Counted from the stretch's first letter, positions 1 to 11,279 are shown. The stretch is DNA of 64,000 nt from Chondrus crispus (GCF_000350225.1 NW_005178903.1:206453-270452); one strand, 5' to 3'. The notes: generated from the sequence alone by a model not told the origin. Made by a program: numbers and translations.

Positions 1-983
1 GAGTTAGGATATCTACACATGGTTCGAGCTGCTACAATCTAGATGACTTGAAGCAGACTCTCCCGTACTCTCGCAGCATTCATTTCAAAATTGCTTTAGC
101 GATCAAGTGCTTTCATTATGCTGAATACATATGTTTTCTTGCTAACGATCAATGCTAAAGTTTGAGACTCTCGAAGTTTGGTGTTTCGTTCTCAGAATGC
201 ATAGCCAGTTGTTACAACTCACGGTACGTACAAATCGATCTTTCCACTACGAGGGAGTCTTTGTTCAACTTACGGCGTCGGCCCAGGTCCTTGCTGACAG
301 ACTGCCAGTGTGTGAACACAATCTCATTTAGTCATGCACTGCTTGCAACCGTCACGGTGAGGAAGACACGATTGTGTGTCTGCTGGACTGCGACTGGATG
401 AAAGTTAGGTGAAGTCTCCATCTGGCGGACTCCTTGCACGTCTCACAACTGTACTCTATTCTTTACTGACTCTTTTAGTACGCCTATCGACAACCACAAG
501 GAAGTTTTATGTTCGTCGAAATTTTTGCAATTTGACGTTTGCTTTGCATTTCGCGTAGCCCCCTGCTGCTACAACTGTGGAGTGTCTTCGTGGCCGACGC
601 AGGGAGTCACGGAAGGCACGAACAAAGTTTCTCCGACTCAATAGTTCAATTCAACTTGACTTGACGCAACAAAGACTTTGCTGGTGCGCCACTAGCATGT
701 CAGCATTAGAACGATCTTGGGATGCCCCGTGCACCATTATAGTGCATGATGCCGCCCACAGCTGTCCGGCCCCGCTCCGGCCGGCCACTCTTAGCGCTTT
801 GCGAGAGACCGCGAACGGCGCTCCATAGCCAGAAGCACACGACACCGCCTGCCAAAAAAGTGTATTAGCGGAGCGGGCCGCGGGCTCCACTCGCGACCGC
901 CACCATCCCCAGCAGCTGCAAGAGCGAAAAGATTTGCCTCGACGTTCGGGTCTTGTATTGTAATGTTGTAAACTATGCAAGTC
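1..983. other. Unassigned DNA, no gene recognised
   Basis: Only short ORFs of about 80-110 codons occur here, overlapping on both strands and mostly without an ATG start. None has a motif I recognise. I see no LTR terminus, tRNA-like sequence or tandem repeat before the hairpin at 984. Confidence 0.5.
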
Positions 984-1024
984 TCCTCCTTTAGTTTATG
1001 CTCGTAGCATAAACTAAAGGAGGA
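984..1024. repeat. Perfect 19-bp hairpin, 3-nt loop
   Basis: Bases 984-1002 are the exact reverse complement of 1006-1024, with loop CGT. The inner part, GTTTATGCT / AGCATAAAC, matches the terminal bases of the chromodomain gypsy LTRs in this window (TGTAGCATAAAC...GTTTATGCTACA). The outer part, CCTCCTTTA / TAAAGGAGG, does not. It may be a relic of joined LTR ends or an independent foldback; the sequence alone does not decide. Confidence 0.8.
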
Positions 1025-1063
1025 AACCTGTACGGCTAGAGCGAAAGAAAACCGCCCAGTAGA

Positions 1064-1400
1064 CCCATGCAAGCCTATGCAAAGGTCAATGCAAGCCCAT
1101 GCAAATAGCCAAATCAAGTACATGCAGAAAGCCCATGCAAGGCCATGTATATGGCCAATGCAAGCCTATGCAGATGGCCAACGCAAACCCGTGCAAAAAT
1201 CCCTTCCAAGCCCATGCACATTCCCAATGCGATCCCATGCAAGCCCATACAGGTGTCCAATGCAAGCCCATGGAAAATCCCATGCAAGCCCATGCATATT
1301 CCGAATGCAATCCCATGCACATGGCCAATGCAAACCCATGCAAGCCCATGCAAATTACCAATGCAAGCCCATGAACCAGGCCATGCACGTCCACGCAATC
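1064..1400. repeat. CCCATGCAAG minisatellite
   Basis: Imperfect tandem repeat built on the decamer CCCATGCAAG, with a higher-order period near 36 bp (an AATGCAA-type block, CCCATGCAAGCCCATGCA, then a variable spacer). The period is a multiple of three and the unit lacks stop codons in most frames, so long ORFs run through it on both strands (for example 1099-1374 + and 1086-1469 -). I read these ORFs as a by-product of the repeat. Confidence 0.85.
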
Positions 1401-1743
1401 ATGGCGCTTTTCTCCGCATAGGAAACACTTGGGAAATTTCTGCTCGTGCAAGTATGGGTAAATCGCCATGCATGCATTGGTTTTGCATGGGCTTCGTATG
1501 GGAAAGTTTAGACTATCAGAAATACAGACGTATATGGACTGGTCGGGGGTATAAGAGCGAGACGGTTCACGTGACGGCGTAAACGTGACCGCCTTTACGC
1601 GTTTTTGAGCTACCTGAACTAACCGTGCTGGTCGCGCCGCTATCTGTAGCCAACGTGGCTCCGGACCTCCGTTCGTGTGGCTGGCCTGGCCCTACTCACT
1701 CTGGAGCGGCAGCATCCGTGAAGTACTTGGGTACCTCGCAGGG

Positions 1744-4160
1744 TTAATTTTCAACGTTCGGACGTTGTAAAATCTGGGGGGCGGCGAGAGTCGGCTCTCG
1801 CTCGCTTTCCTGTAGGGGCAGGGGATTCGGATCCCCTGCCCAGTCCTGGAGGTACATTATCGCGTTCTGTACCCCTGTTGGCAATCTGGACCGACCGCGT
1901 TCTCCTCTTCTATCTTGACGCGGGTATCGCGTGTCGGCTTGTCTGAAATCGCGTTGGTCGCGCCTGTATCCTCCTCCGCGAGGGGCGAAACGGACGCCTC
2001 CTCCGGGGCGATTCGTGTGGCCCGAACGCGGACCACGGTCACCAGCGACCGACTGTTGGAGGAGGTTCCTCATCCCTGGACGCGTCTGTAGTTGGTACCG
2101 GTAGTTTCGATACGCGGTAAACATCCGCTGCTCCGGCGCGAGGAAGGGGCACGTGTACATGGCATGGCCGTGCGTTCTGCACAGCCAGCAGACGTACGCG
2201 CTCCCGTCGGCTGAGGCGAAGGTCGCCACCTGACGAGCTTCTTCCTCGGTGAGCTGGGGAACACAGGAGGGTATGCGTCCCCCTCCTTGACGCGAAATGT
2301 CCAATTCCGCGATGCGGTGGTCCGGATCACCTATCCCCGCTGGGGTATGCCCGAACGCAGTGGCAAAGCTGCCCGTGGTCTCCGTCGACGCCGGCGTTGA
2401 AGGCCGTCCTCCTGTAGCCTCCCCGCCTCTCATGACAAGAACGGGGTCAGCTTCCCAATCCTCCTCGTTAACGTGGAGGGCTGACGCGATGGAGCTCGTC
2501 GCGTTCGATCTGGCGGATCTCCTTCCCCTCGCTGCCGGTTTCGGGTCCGGCAGCGGTAGTCCGCGTCGGGCGCAAAACGTGGTTCCTTCTGCGGTCGCGA
2601 TGCGTCTGATAATTGACAGGTCCGTCTTCTGGTTCGCGGGCAACCTCTGGACGGTCTCTGCCACCACTGCTCGCGTCGCGGGAGCCAATCCGCGTACAAA
2701 ATAATGAGCCAAGGCTTGCTCCGTAAATACCGCGGTGCACTTGAACGCTTTCGATTCGAGCCTATCCGCAAACGCGTTTTCCGTCTCGTGCGGCTTCTGA
2801 TGAGCCGACGCGACGGCATCGTGCGCTACCCCCAGTACGTCATCAGTGAGGTGGCGCTTGATGAATTGATTAATAAGCCCAGGCCAGCTCACATCGTCAT
2901 GGAGCTGGCCTGCGCGGATTCCGCGCATAGTGTAGCTTGTATATAATCTTTCCGCGTCGCGTTCGAGAAAATGCGCGAGGATGCGAATCGCGACCCCTTC
3001 CGTCAGATGTTGCGAATTGAACGTGATGCGCACATCTTTCAGGAAGGGGAGTAATTCAATCGCGTTCGTTCCGTCGAAATTGCGCATCGTGGGACGAATC
3101 CCACGACAACGCTGCACATATTTCGCGATTTGCCCCGCGACCCCTGACGTGACGAGGGTCGAGACGTTGTCCAGGCGATACATCCTGTAATTAGCTACGG
3201 AGCTAAATTCTTGTATCATCGTGTGGACTGCCTCGACCCTGGGGCCGCGGGGCCCAATGTGCCAAATGGGGTCACCGGTAGCGTACGGACGTCTACCGGG
3301 CCCCGACGCGTAGTGAGATCCTGGGGCTGATAGCCGCCCCACCGGGGATCAAAAGCAAGAATCGGTTCTCTCGATCCCCGGGGGGTATCCCCGCGTCTAG
3401 TCTCGTCCGCGCAAGGTACGCTAACCGTCTGCCGCATGTCTCCGGCGACATGCGGCAGGGCTTGGGTTTCGGACACGAAAGTTGCGTCCATCCTTGTTCG
3501 ATCTCCGCGTGCGGGCCGACTGGTGTCACCACCAGCCGGCTCCAAATCTTGAGCGCCGGACGCGTTCGGAGGTACAGTACCACCGGGCCCTAACGGTGGG
3601 GCTCCGAGTGACGTCGCCGCCGGGGTACGTTCCATCTGACGAACACGTCGGCGTGTAGAATATAACTGCGCGGTCACATGGGCAAACGCGCGCATCTGTT
3701 CCGCAGAAGGAAAAGGTCTCGCGTCAGTACGTCCCGCAGAAGCCGTACTCTCGGGGCGGCCTTCCCCGAACTCGTCGGGGGAGTCGAGACGCGATTCCTC
3801 GACGAGCACCAGTCAACTCTGCAGTTGATCGACTAGTGCTCGGAGGTTATCCAGAGACTGGGAGACGCGTTCAAACCTTCCTTCGCGAAGGGATCGTAGT
3901 TCTTCCATGAAACGCGAATATACCGCATCTGTTACGTCGATTCGAAGCGCGGTCCGGACCTCCTCAATATACGTCCCGATCTGGTCATATATCGCGCGTG
4001 CGCGGCCTTCTGATAATTCAGGCGACGGTTCCCGGTCACTGAGACCTGCGCCACCGCCGCCGAATGGGACGCGGAGCGCGGCTGGCTCGGAGGTGCGGAA
4101 CGCTGTTGACTCCATATTCGCTGGCTCGGATTGAATTGAGGCGGCCGATCCTTCTTCCAT
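1744..4160 (-). pseudogene. Gag of chromodomain gypsy copy 1, broken
   Basis: Gag forms the virus-like particle and binds element RNA. The start is the ATG at 4158-4160, which aligns with the Gag start of copy 2 (28276). The N-terminal part carries the helical EEVRTALRIDVTDAVYSRF segment shared with copy 2. The C-terminal part has an intact CX2CX4HX4C zinc knuckle (CWLCRTHGHAMYTC). Two breaks are visible: an in-frame TGA at 3813-3815 where copy 2 has an arginine codon, and a -1 frameshift near 3235 that one extra G in a short G run would repair. The Gag stop is at 1744. No pol follows. Confidence 0.85.
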
Positions 4161-4222
4161 TTCAACGCGTGCGGACGCGGACTCGAACGATAGTCTTCTC
4201 GCGATAATCGTGTGGCCTTCTA

Positions 4223-4235
4223 GGTCGGGAGACCA
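4223..4235 (-). promoter_or_regulatory. tRNA primer-binding site, copy 1
   Basis: On the minus strand TGGTCTCCCGACC lies 1 nt downstream of the 5' LTR end (4237). TGG is the complement of the universal tRNA CCA end. The identical site is in copy 2 at 28343-28355. Which tRNA is used I cannot tell. Confidence 0.8.
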
Positions 4236-4236
4236 A

Positions 4237-4858
4237 TGTAGCATAACCCCCCGGTCGCGTTGGAGGTTTAGCTGTGGTTCTTCGAAGACCTGTGTACGCA
4301 AGAGAGGACAAAAACACACACACCAGAAAAGAACGCGGGCGGTGGTAGCGTGGTAGAGCGGTGGGGAGCGAACGCGAACACAGTACGCGGTAGAGCGGTT
4401 CGACTCGCTCGACGCCCCGGGGCGGCGCTAGGTAGCGTTCTAGCACCGACGGGCGGAGGCGGATCCAGCTCGCGCGCGTACGTTCGCGACCGCTACCCGC
4501 GTTAGTTTCTAGTTAACGCGCTCGCGTTAAGAGAACCCGTTTAGAATAAGCGGACGGGGTTAGACCTGCGGTGGAGGATCTGGTACCAAGCCTGTGCTTG
4601 TCCTTGTCCTCCCTCCGCCGCCGGTCACCCTGTCACTTAATATACAAGTAAACAATCTATCATAACATATACTACAGTATCTAGGTTGCGCCTTACACGG
4701 TAAGCTCGCGCGCCTTACTCCGGATCGTCACGCTGTACACGTGCACAGCGAGCAGCAAGCGCGTACTTACAGGCGCGGGTGTGTGCGCTGTAATGCATTT
4801 TGCGGGAGTACAGTAGTCACCCCGCGCGTTCAAATACCGTCCTCGCGATTATGCTACA
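4237..4858 (-). repeat. 5' LTR of chromodomain gypsy copy 1
   Basis: 622 bp bounded by TGTAGCATAA and TTATGCTACA, the same inverted termini as the LTRs of copy 2. It shares scattered blocks with them, such as the GTAGCGTGGTAGAGCG segment and the CGACGGGCGGAGGCGGA segment, but is clearly diverged, so copy 1 belongs to a related subfamily. A partner 3' LTR is not in the window. Confidence 0.85.
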
Positions 4859-4870
4859 AGTAGCACATAG

Positions 4871-4973
4871 CCCAGTAAGCTTCTCTCTATAGAGAGAAGC
4901 TTACTGGGGTATGCCGATGACGCCTTCTTCTTCAAACGAATTATAATTCGTTTGAAGGAGAAGGCGGCATCGG
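4871..4973. repeat. Two back-to-back palindromes at the truncated copia end
   Basis: 4871-4908 is a perfect 38-bp palindrome without a loop (half-site CCCAGTAAGCTTCTCTCTA). 4914-4973 is a second palindrome, 30-bp arms with 28 matches, centred on AATTATAATT. A small hairpin, TGCTAC-AA-GTAGCA (4852-4865), straddles the LTR edge beside them. The outer arm of the second palindrome (4944-4973) is genuine copia coding sequence (residues TDAAFSF); the inner arm is its inverted copy. This looks like repeated template fold-back during repair. Confidence 0.85.
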
Positions 4974-6972
4974 TTTCCTTGGCCTTCATCCCAAGTTCCT
5001 TCTCTATATGATGCTTTAACGTTCTACCCCAGTAGTCATCACTATCGGCTAGTCCATACAACTGCTTGAGTTTTTTCAAGAATTGATTAGAATCCAAGTC
5101 GAACTCAGACGATGGTGTAACATAGATATCACGGGAGAGCTCTTCCGTACTGTGCAAATATGCCTGTGGGACATCTGTTGAGAAGAGTCTAAAGTCAAAA
5201 AGAGCAGCAAGACCGACAAGTAGTTTGACGCTGAACTGTCGTGCCGTTGAGGTGTCGTGAACGAATGACCGTTTCATCTTTTCCTTGTGGCCTTGTACAA
5301 CGTATCGGGCTTTCCATACTTACTTGTTTGTTCCAAAGTCATTAATGGCAAGGACGAATCGTCCATTTAAGATGTTTGCGTTGTCTGGAACTTCATCGCA
5401 AAGCACTACCTTCCAAGTACGTCTTTCGATCAGTCCTTCTATTTCCTTTCGTTTAGCATTATCAAATTGTTGCGCACGAGGATCATTGGGATGTATAACT
5501 TCAGTAAGAAGGACGTTATTGGGTAGATTTGAGGCTTTGCCACTACGGAATGGAGCAGTTTGCTGGTGGACAATAGACTCGGGCGAAGCGTAGTATGGCT
5601 TGATTTGATAAGCGCTGAACATTTGTCGATAAGTTCCTTCGCTGTTCTGAACAGTTATCATTCGTCCGTGAACATTGCAAACAAGGAATGGACCATTCCA
5701 TTGCTTCTCTTGCTCAGAGAATACTAGAATCTCGTCTCCAAGATTATACAAACGATCGGAGGCTGGAGGGATGTTCCGATTCAGAGCAGCTAGTACACGT
5801 CGTTCTGCGATGATTGCGTTCATTTCCATCTGCGCTGTTGAAAGAATTTGCATTCTTTCAGGCTGCGAAAGTATTTCCGTACTTATGATTGGGAAGCGCG
5901 GAACAATTCCGAAGACTAATAGAGAAGGGACTAGACCGTTCTCTCCGATTGTGTCGTTCATTGCCTTGACTGCAAGTTTCAGAAGAATGAACGGAGAGAC
6001 CTCCGGGAAGTCCGCTCGTACTTTTATATAAATCCTTCGCAGCGGTCCGTGAAGACGTTCTCCAATACCTAACGACGAGTGGGCTTTTACAACAGATATG
6101 CGAAGTTGAATTCCAGCTTGTGCAGTTATCTCGCGCCATCGATCAGATGTGAATGCGGATCCTTGGTCAACGAGAAGTCTATTTGGAACGCGAGTATACA
6201 AGTTACACCAGGCTTCGACGAAGGCTATCCAAATACCTTCAACGCTTTGGCCATAAGTGGCGCCATGAGTGTCTAGAAAGATGGCTAACGAGAACCTAGT
6301 GGCTGTGTAGATGACGTGAAGTACTGCTTTTCCATCTAGAAGCATCAGGTCAATGGACAATTCGTCACCGAACTTTAAATACTGTTCATTGGGTAGCGAT
6401 ACTTTAAAACGCACAGGAGTGGGGCCAAGGCGTTGACAGGTGTCACAAGAAGCTTGCAGAGACTCGAGAAACTGCTTTGTGGCCTCATCAGCTTCAAAAG
6501 GGCGGGCCAAGCGAAGCAGATTCATGAGTTCCTCTGATGTGGGATGGGAAAACCCGCGATGAAGCTTGATCAGTTCAGCTTTGGTGAAGTGCGTTTTGGA
6601 GGAGTGATCCCACTCCAGAAAGATGTTAACCAGCTTGCGCCGAAGGGGTATGTCAGGACCAAGCTTAGGCAATCGGAGCATGTTGTTGACGCTATCAATG
6701 AACATATGGTACTTGTCCAAGAGGTCAAGTCCAATAAGAAAGGGGACATTTGCCTTGACAATGTCAACCTGTTCGCGAATTAAGTAACCATTAGCAATGG
6801 GAATGGATATGTTCATGGTTCCAAGTGAAGCTTGAGAGTCATTAGCGAACCTGAAGTGTATCGGGCTCGGCTTGGGCTTGAATTTGGTGCCAGTGAATCG
6901 ACAGTAGGCTTTGGCTTGAGCGAGGCCAACGACAGTTCGCTGGGCACCAGTGTCAAGACAAGATCCATCCAA
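4944..6972 (-). pseudogene. Copia A protease-integrase-RT (truncated)
   Basis: The ORF opens with a retropepsin motif (SCLDTGAQRT), then a diverged H..H..CX2C zinc region (HRGFSHP...CDTCQRLG) and an integrase core with D (LSIDLML), D (LLVDQGSAF) and E (GIGERLHG). After the integrase C-terminus comes the copia RT start (RTWKVVLCDEVPDNANILNGRFVLAI). An in-frame TAA at 5320-5322, probably from GAA, interrupts the polyprotein; the frame continues as VWKARYVVQGH. RT sequence ends at the palindromes, before the catalytic YVDD box. The integrase-RT text resembles a copia clade I recall from fungi and protists. Confidence 0.8.
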
Positions 6973-7112
6973 CTTGGGTCCGTAGTTGGTCGTCCTAGCT
7001 CGTGCAAGACTATGATCCCGGATGGTGTGATAGATTTTGAATTTACACCGCTTCTTTCCGCAGACAGTCTCAAAGGAATTTGTTTTACTTTGTGGGTGTT
7101 GACTGATGCTAC

Positions 7113-8654
7113 TTAAAAATCCTTTGGATCCAGTCTATCTACAGTGTCCGACAGTACTTCTTTCCCTTTGATTGGCGTGTGAGCGACTTGATGATGAGTA
7201 ACAGCCTGATCGGCGAAGTCATCATCATCGTTGAGGGTGACATTGGTGAGAATGACTTCACCGGGGTCATGTTGTGCCTGGTCGTCTGTGAAGGCAGTGA
7301 AGTCGATCTCATACGCACCTAAGGCATGTTCTGCTTGCTCGCAGAGCTCGTATAGGATTCGCTTGGCTGGTCTGGTCTGTAACATATGGCTAACATTCAT
7401 TCTGAGAGCCATAGGCTTAGGACAGTCCCTAATGAGGCGATATTTACTTCCACAATTGTGGCAAGCACGTATATTACCGAAGCGATCCGTAACATTCTGG
7501 GTCGGGGCGGGGTTTTGGGAGAAACGTTGAAGAGGATATGGTGTCCTTGGATTTGAAGAAGCGGAACCAGGGCGGCGAGGGATGCCATACGTGTTCTGAC
7601 GTTGATAGTGAGTACCAGCGATGGAAGGCAAGGGCTGGGTACGGGAAATGTCAAGCTGATCACGGCGGCGTCCTTCTTTCTGCTTCTGCTCTTGCAGCCA
7701 AGCGGCATCAAGGGCAGTATGGAGCTGTTGAAATGTCCAGGGGGGTATGGCAGCCAAACTTTGTGTTAATACGCTCTTAGTACACTCGACTCCAATCACA
7801 GCATCTTGCAGATACTCCGTTTTGTCTTGTTCCGATTAGTGCGTGGGAGGACCTTGTGGGGTTTACTTTGTGATTGTTTCACGAAGTTCTTCCAATACTT
7901 CTGACACAGGGATTCTTTTCGTCTCCAAAATTCGGGAAAGTCGGAAATTTTGGAGGAGTTTACGAACTCTATATTATCGTGTCACGCTATTGAATTCGTT
8001 AACCATGAGTAAAGTAGAAGAAGTGAAGTCTTGGCCATGTTGGATGACGTGGGAGCGATAAGATCTTTTCGCTTCACCATCAAAAACGTTATGGAAGAAT
8101 CGGAGCATTTGCTCGTCACTTAAGTGGAAATCTTCAGCACAATAGCGATAGTTGTTTATTGTGTCATGAATATCTTCTCTGATTTTTCCAGTGTACCGGT
8201 CCTCCTTTTTGAATCTTGACGAAATATTGTGAGCAATCTTGAAGTTCGGGGCTTCAACTGTCGGCAGAGACGATTGATGGCTTCCTTGTGTCGACCCGGA
8301 GACGGAACTGGTGAGACCTTGATTGGCGAGGATACGGTCAGTGTCATCGACATATAGCATGTTTACCAGACCGTGAGAAATACAGTTGGTGGTAGGGTGC
8401 GGGGTGTATGACAATCCTTTGACGACAAGGTAATCACAGATAAGTGTACATAAAACAGTAGAGCCTCGTAACATTTCCCTTGCGTATAGAACTTCTGGGG
8501 GAAGGTCAGCACGAAGGTTACTACAGCAAACATTGGGGTCAGGTTGGGGGTCCGCCATTACATGCAGGGCTATTGTAGCCTTAACATCGCATTGGATCAT
8601 GGATTGGGGTTCATAACTTGTTAAAGCATCTCGGATTCCATTTAGAGTGGCCAT
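7113..8654 (-). pseudogene. Copia A Gag
   Basis: ATG at 8652-8654. The N-terminal Gag portion runs to a stop at 7974, and the same frame resumes to 7113 after more stops around 7850. The nucleocapsid motif is CHNCGSKYRLIRDC: it fits CX2CX4HX4C except that the zinc-binding histidine is arginine, so RNA binding is probably lost. The link to protease needs a frame change near 7010, where the frame reading HSLARARTTNYGPK leads into the SCLDTGAQ motif. Confidence 0.7.
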
Positions 8655-8792
8655 ATTAAAATTTATTGCAAAATAATAGATAAAATGGATCCGGGCTAAA
8701 CGCGAATGTTAACGTCAAAAAATGTTCCTGTGGTAGCGTGGCGAGTGTACTACGTGCAAAAGTGTGGTGTTTTGTACCCTTACTAGTATTGC

Positions 8793-8965
8793 AGACGCGC
8801 GTGTCCGTGTGCAATAGTAGTACGCGTGTATGTGTAGTCGATATGAACACGTGGGCGGGTGTGCGTGTAGTAACACGTGGTTGCGTGTGCGCGCAGTTAC
8901 ACGTGGGTGTGTGCACAATGACAACACGTGTGTGCGTGGCGGGTAGGCACACGTGGGTCCGTGAT
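8793..8965. repeat. 25-26 bp tandem array with phased CACGTG palindromes
   Basis: About seven degenerate units. CACGTG occurs at 8848, 8874, 8900, 8925 and 8950, spaced 26, 26, 25 and 25 bp. The two leftmost units have ACGCGT or a similar variant in the same phase. CACGTG is the core of the E-box/G-box bound by bHLH and bZIP factors. The array lies just upstream of the copia A Gag start, so it could be part of that element's 5' control region. That role is inference. Confidence 0.8.
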
Positions 8966-9061
8966 GCGCCGAAAAAATTCTTCAGTGACAAGTGTCCCTT
9001 GCAAATATTGTAAAAACTTTAGAAAATTTTAACAATTACAATTTTGCCAAACAATTTCCAA

Positions 9062-9589
9062 TTACTTCTGGATAGTGCGCAGCTTGCGGAGGGCCCGGTG
9101 ATAGATAGTGCCGGCGTAATGCTGGTCTGCGTCGTGTGCGTTAGCAAAGCGCTTGACAGAAACCTTGCAGTGTAATTTTTCGCGTGGGTATGATGCTGCA
9201 GAAACTACCCGCTCATGTGGTTGACCAGCTTCGTGGACTCGGCGCTGACGATAACTCGTAAAGGTGCGAGAGCAAGGGCGGTAGAGGTATTGCGTAGGAC
9301 GGCGGCGTGGGGGATTTGCTCTACGTCGTGCGCGCTGAGTAGCTACGCGGTAGATGGTAAGTGCGCGGCCCTCGTCGAGGTCGAAAGACGGCGCAGCGGC
9401 CGTAGAAGTTTCCTCGTCCGAAGCTTCTACTGCCTCTATATCGACGAGGCGGGGGGCGTAAAGAGCGTACAATGCGAGTAGCAACGGTTGAGCTGGACCG
9501 GCGATACGGGCGGAGTGGTTTCGCCGCGGGGGGCGTTCGCGAGATGTACACAATTGGCGGTGGGGAAGCGGATTCAGACGGACGGACAC
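9062..9589 (-). other. ORF, 175 codons, degenerate C2H2-like segment
   Basis: The reading frame is rich in Arg and Ala. Near residue 110 is CSRTFTSYRQRRVHEAGQPH, which looks like the second half of a C2H2 zinc finger; the first cysteine is missing. Such fingers occur in some retroelement proteins and many transcription factors. The frame has no ATG at its 5' end and a second ORF (9321-9875) overlaps it. It may be a decayed gene fragment or chance. Confidence 0.2.
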
Positions 9590-10507
9590 GGAGCGGCGAG
9601 CTTGAGCGCATAGATGGAGTACCGCGATACGGCGGGAGCGATGGGGTGGAGGTAGCGAGGGCGGCGGGGGCGGCGATGCGGCGTTCCCGAATTACGTCGG
9701 GGTGATTGGTAGGGTGCTTTACCCGTGCCATTAACAACTGCGCTAATGCGCAAGGCGTACAGTATTTCGTACAATACGCCCAAATGTATAACGTCCGCTG
9801 TAAAATTAGACAGTAATTATTACAGTGAACGTTAGGGACAAAGTTGCTTCTTTTAAAAAATTTCTTGATTTCCAATTCGGCTGGTTGAATAGGGCGGCCT
9901 TATTACGGATACGCAAACGAGTTGATTCGACGGTTGGTTAAGGCGAGCCTTATTCTAGGGACGGGGCAGGACCAAACGGGGCGGTCCCGTAAACTTATAA
10001 GTGTCGGGAGACCGACCGAAAGTGGCGGTCCGGAGGGGATTTTAGTGAAGGGTAAAAGGGTGGTAAATAGGGTACCTTAAAGGGAGGGAAAAAGCGGCAG
10101 GCTATTGCCTCAGAACCGCTACAGAGGGTGAGCACGGTCAAGGGACGGGGTTGTCGGGTTGATGGATCAGGTGATCGAATGTGCTGAGGTCGAGGACGAG
10201 AAGCGTCTTCGACCTGGCTTTATAGTCCTATTGACTCTACAATAAAAGTAGGCGCACTACCATAAAAGGGAGGTTGCGCCACCCACGAAATGTGTCTAAA
10301 CGGTTACACCCTAAAACAGGTAGAATTGTAGGTGGCACGTCCTTAAGGGACTCTACCGTTGATAGCGAAATGTAGCCTACATAATCCCCGAATTGATATT
10401 GATAACATAGAAGTGTGATATCTACTGTAGTCTAGTCAATAAGTCTAACATCTCTAGCCGTACTGGATCAGAGAAACCCTGGAAATACACAGAGTTTTTA
10501 AAAAGGT
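9590..10507. other. Unassigned DNA
   Basis: I see no gene, LTR terminus or structural RNA. There are short direct similarities such as GGCGGCCTTATT near 9891 and GGCGAGCCTTATT near 9942, and purine-rich stretches around 10030-10100. It could be old LTR or untranslated sequence. Confidence 0.4.
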
Positions 10508-11148
10508 CTATTTGGTAATTTGACCTGCACCAGAAAGACCAAGTAACGCGGACGCGGCAACGTTGATGCAGAATGATGAGGAGATGACGCACGTTGGAGA
10601 GGGGCCTTCGTGTGCCTTTGGAACCGCAGTTGATCGTGCCCGCTTCTTGGTCGAGCTGACAGCCTTTCGGGCCTTGCCACTTTTCATGCTTCCCAACCTT
10701 TTTTGTGCCCTCAGCTTTTTCGCTTCTGCTTTATGTTCTTTCTGCAATTCTCTCTGTTTTTGCTGGGCAGCCTTCTCCTCCGCCTTTTTGTCGTTGTAGC
10801 CGTTCCTCCTAAAAAAAGTCTGCTTCCTGCGCGCAATAAAATCGCCAAATGTCATATAAATTGGCGGCGTCCCCAGCTGAATCGTTTCTTTTCTGCCCGT
10901 GTGACTCTTTTCTCTTGGTCCTTGTGGCCTGGGAGCACTTGAATTCATAACAATCTTGTTAACGCTATCATGATTTTTAGGATCATCTCTGCCCCTTTTA
11001 TTGCGAGTGAAGCGGACTTTTCGTTGTTGACAATTTCCTTCAGCTTTTCGAAGACGATGAGGCAACATTGCGGGGACCTGTAGACGTGGTGAACGCTCCA
11101 AGTCCCAGAGCGTTTCCCTGGAGTCCAGGGATGAAAGACTGTACGCAT
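10508..11148 (-). other. Unrecognised Lys/Arg-rich ORF pair
   Basis: Two overlapping frames: 10945-11148 opens with an ATG at 11146-11148, and 10508-11101 continues in another frame. The longer product has a strongly basic, probably helical stretch (KKAEEKAAQQKQRELQKEHK) after IQLGTPPIYMTFGDFIARRK. I recognise no family. It ends about 110 bp left of the Tigger terminal repeat, so it belongs to the target locus. It may be a frameshifted gene relic. Confidence 0.25.
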
Positions 11149-11261
11149 TGTCCGCCCTGTGTTTACCTCAGCGGCATGCTTTCGTACAATGGAAGCAATG
11201 AGAACTGAATCACCAAATTAGCCTTTTTACCAAATAATACTTTTCTGGAGTGGTACCGTTA

Positions 11262-11279
11262 CAGAGTAAAGTCTCGATA
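11262..11279 (+). repeat. Tigger left terminal inverted repeat
   Basis: CAGAGTAAAGTCTCGATA, preceded by TA. It is the exact reverse complement of 32916-32933. Internal to it, from about 11309 on, AGTGC motifs recur (11312, 11326, 11346, 11432). AGTGC motifs also lie near the right end (about 32050-32115, inverted), possibly subterminal sites of the inner Tigger copy. Confidence 0.75.

Larger units (their letters stand above)
1535..4858 (-). mobile_element. 5' fragment of a chromodomain-type Ty3/gypsy element (copy 1)
   Basis: The fragment keeps the 5' LTR (4237-4858), a primer-binding site and gag, then loses similarity to copy 2 near 1535, next to the minisatellite. Protease, polymerase, integrase and 3' LTR are missing. 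Copy 2 at 15508-28999 has the same gag order, primer site and LTR termini. The LTR outer edge (TGCTACA ending at 4858) abuts copia element A, so this copy probably inserted into, or recombined with, that element. Confidence 0.85.
4859..8654 (-). mobile_element. Decayed Ty1/copia element A
   Basis: Order on the minus strand is gag (8654 to 7113), protease and integrase (6972 onward), then the start of the reverse transcriptase, which stops at the palindromes near 4914-4973. Gene order PR-INT-RT is diagnostic of copia. No LTR pair is visible: the 3' part is cut off beside the LTR ending at 4858, and the 5' side runs into the CACGTG array. Confidence 0.8.

Noticed and set aside
984..1024. Rho-independent terminator
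   Set aside because: The stem is not followed by a T tract and the window is eukaryotic.
1086..1582. Repetitive Cys/Met-rich ORFs on both strands as genes
   Set aside because: They exist only because the minisatellite unit lacks stops in most frames; there is no independent coding signal.
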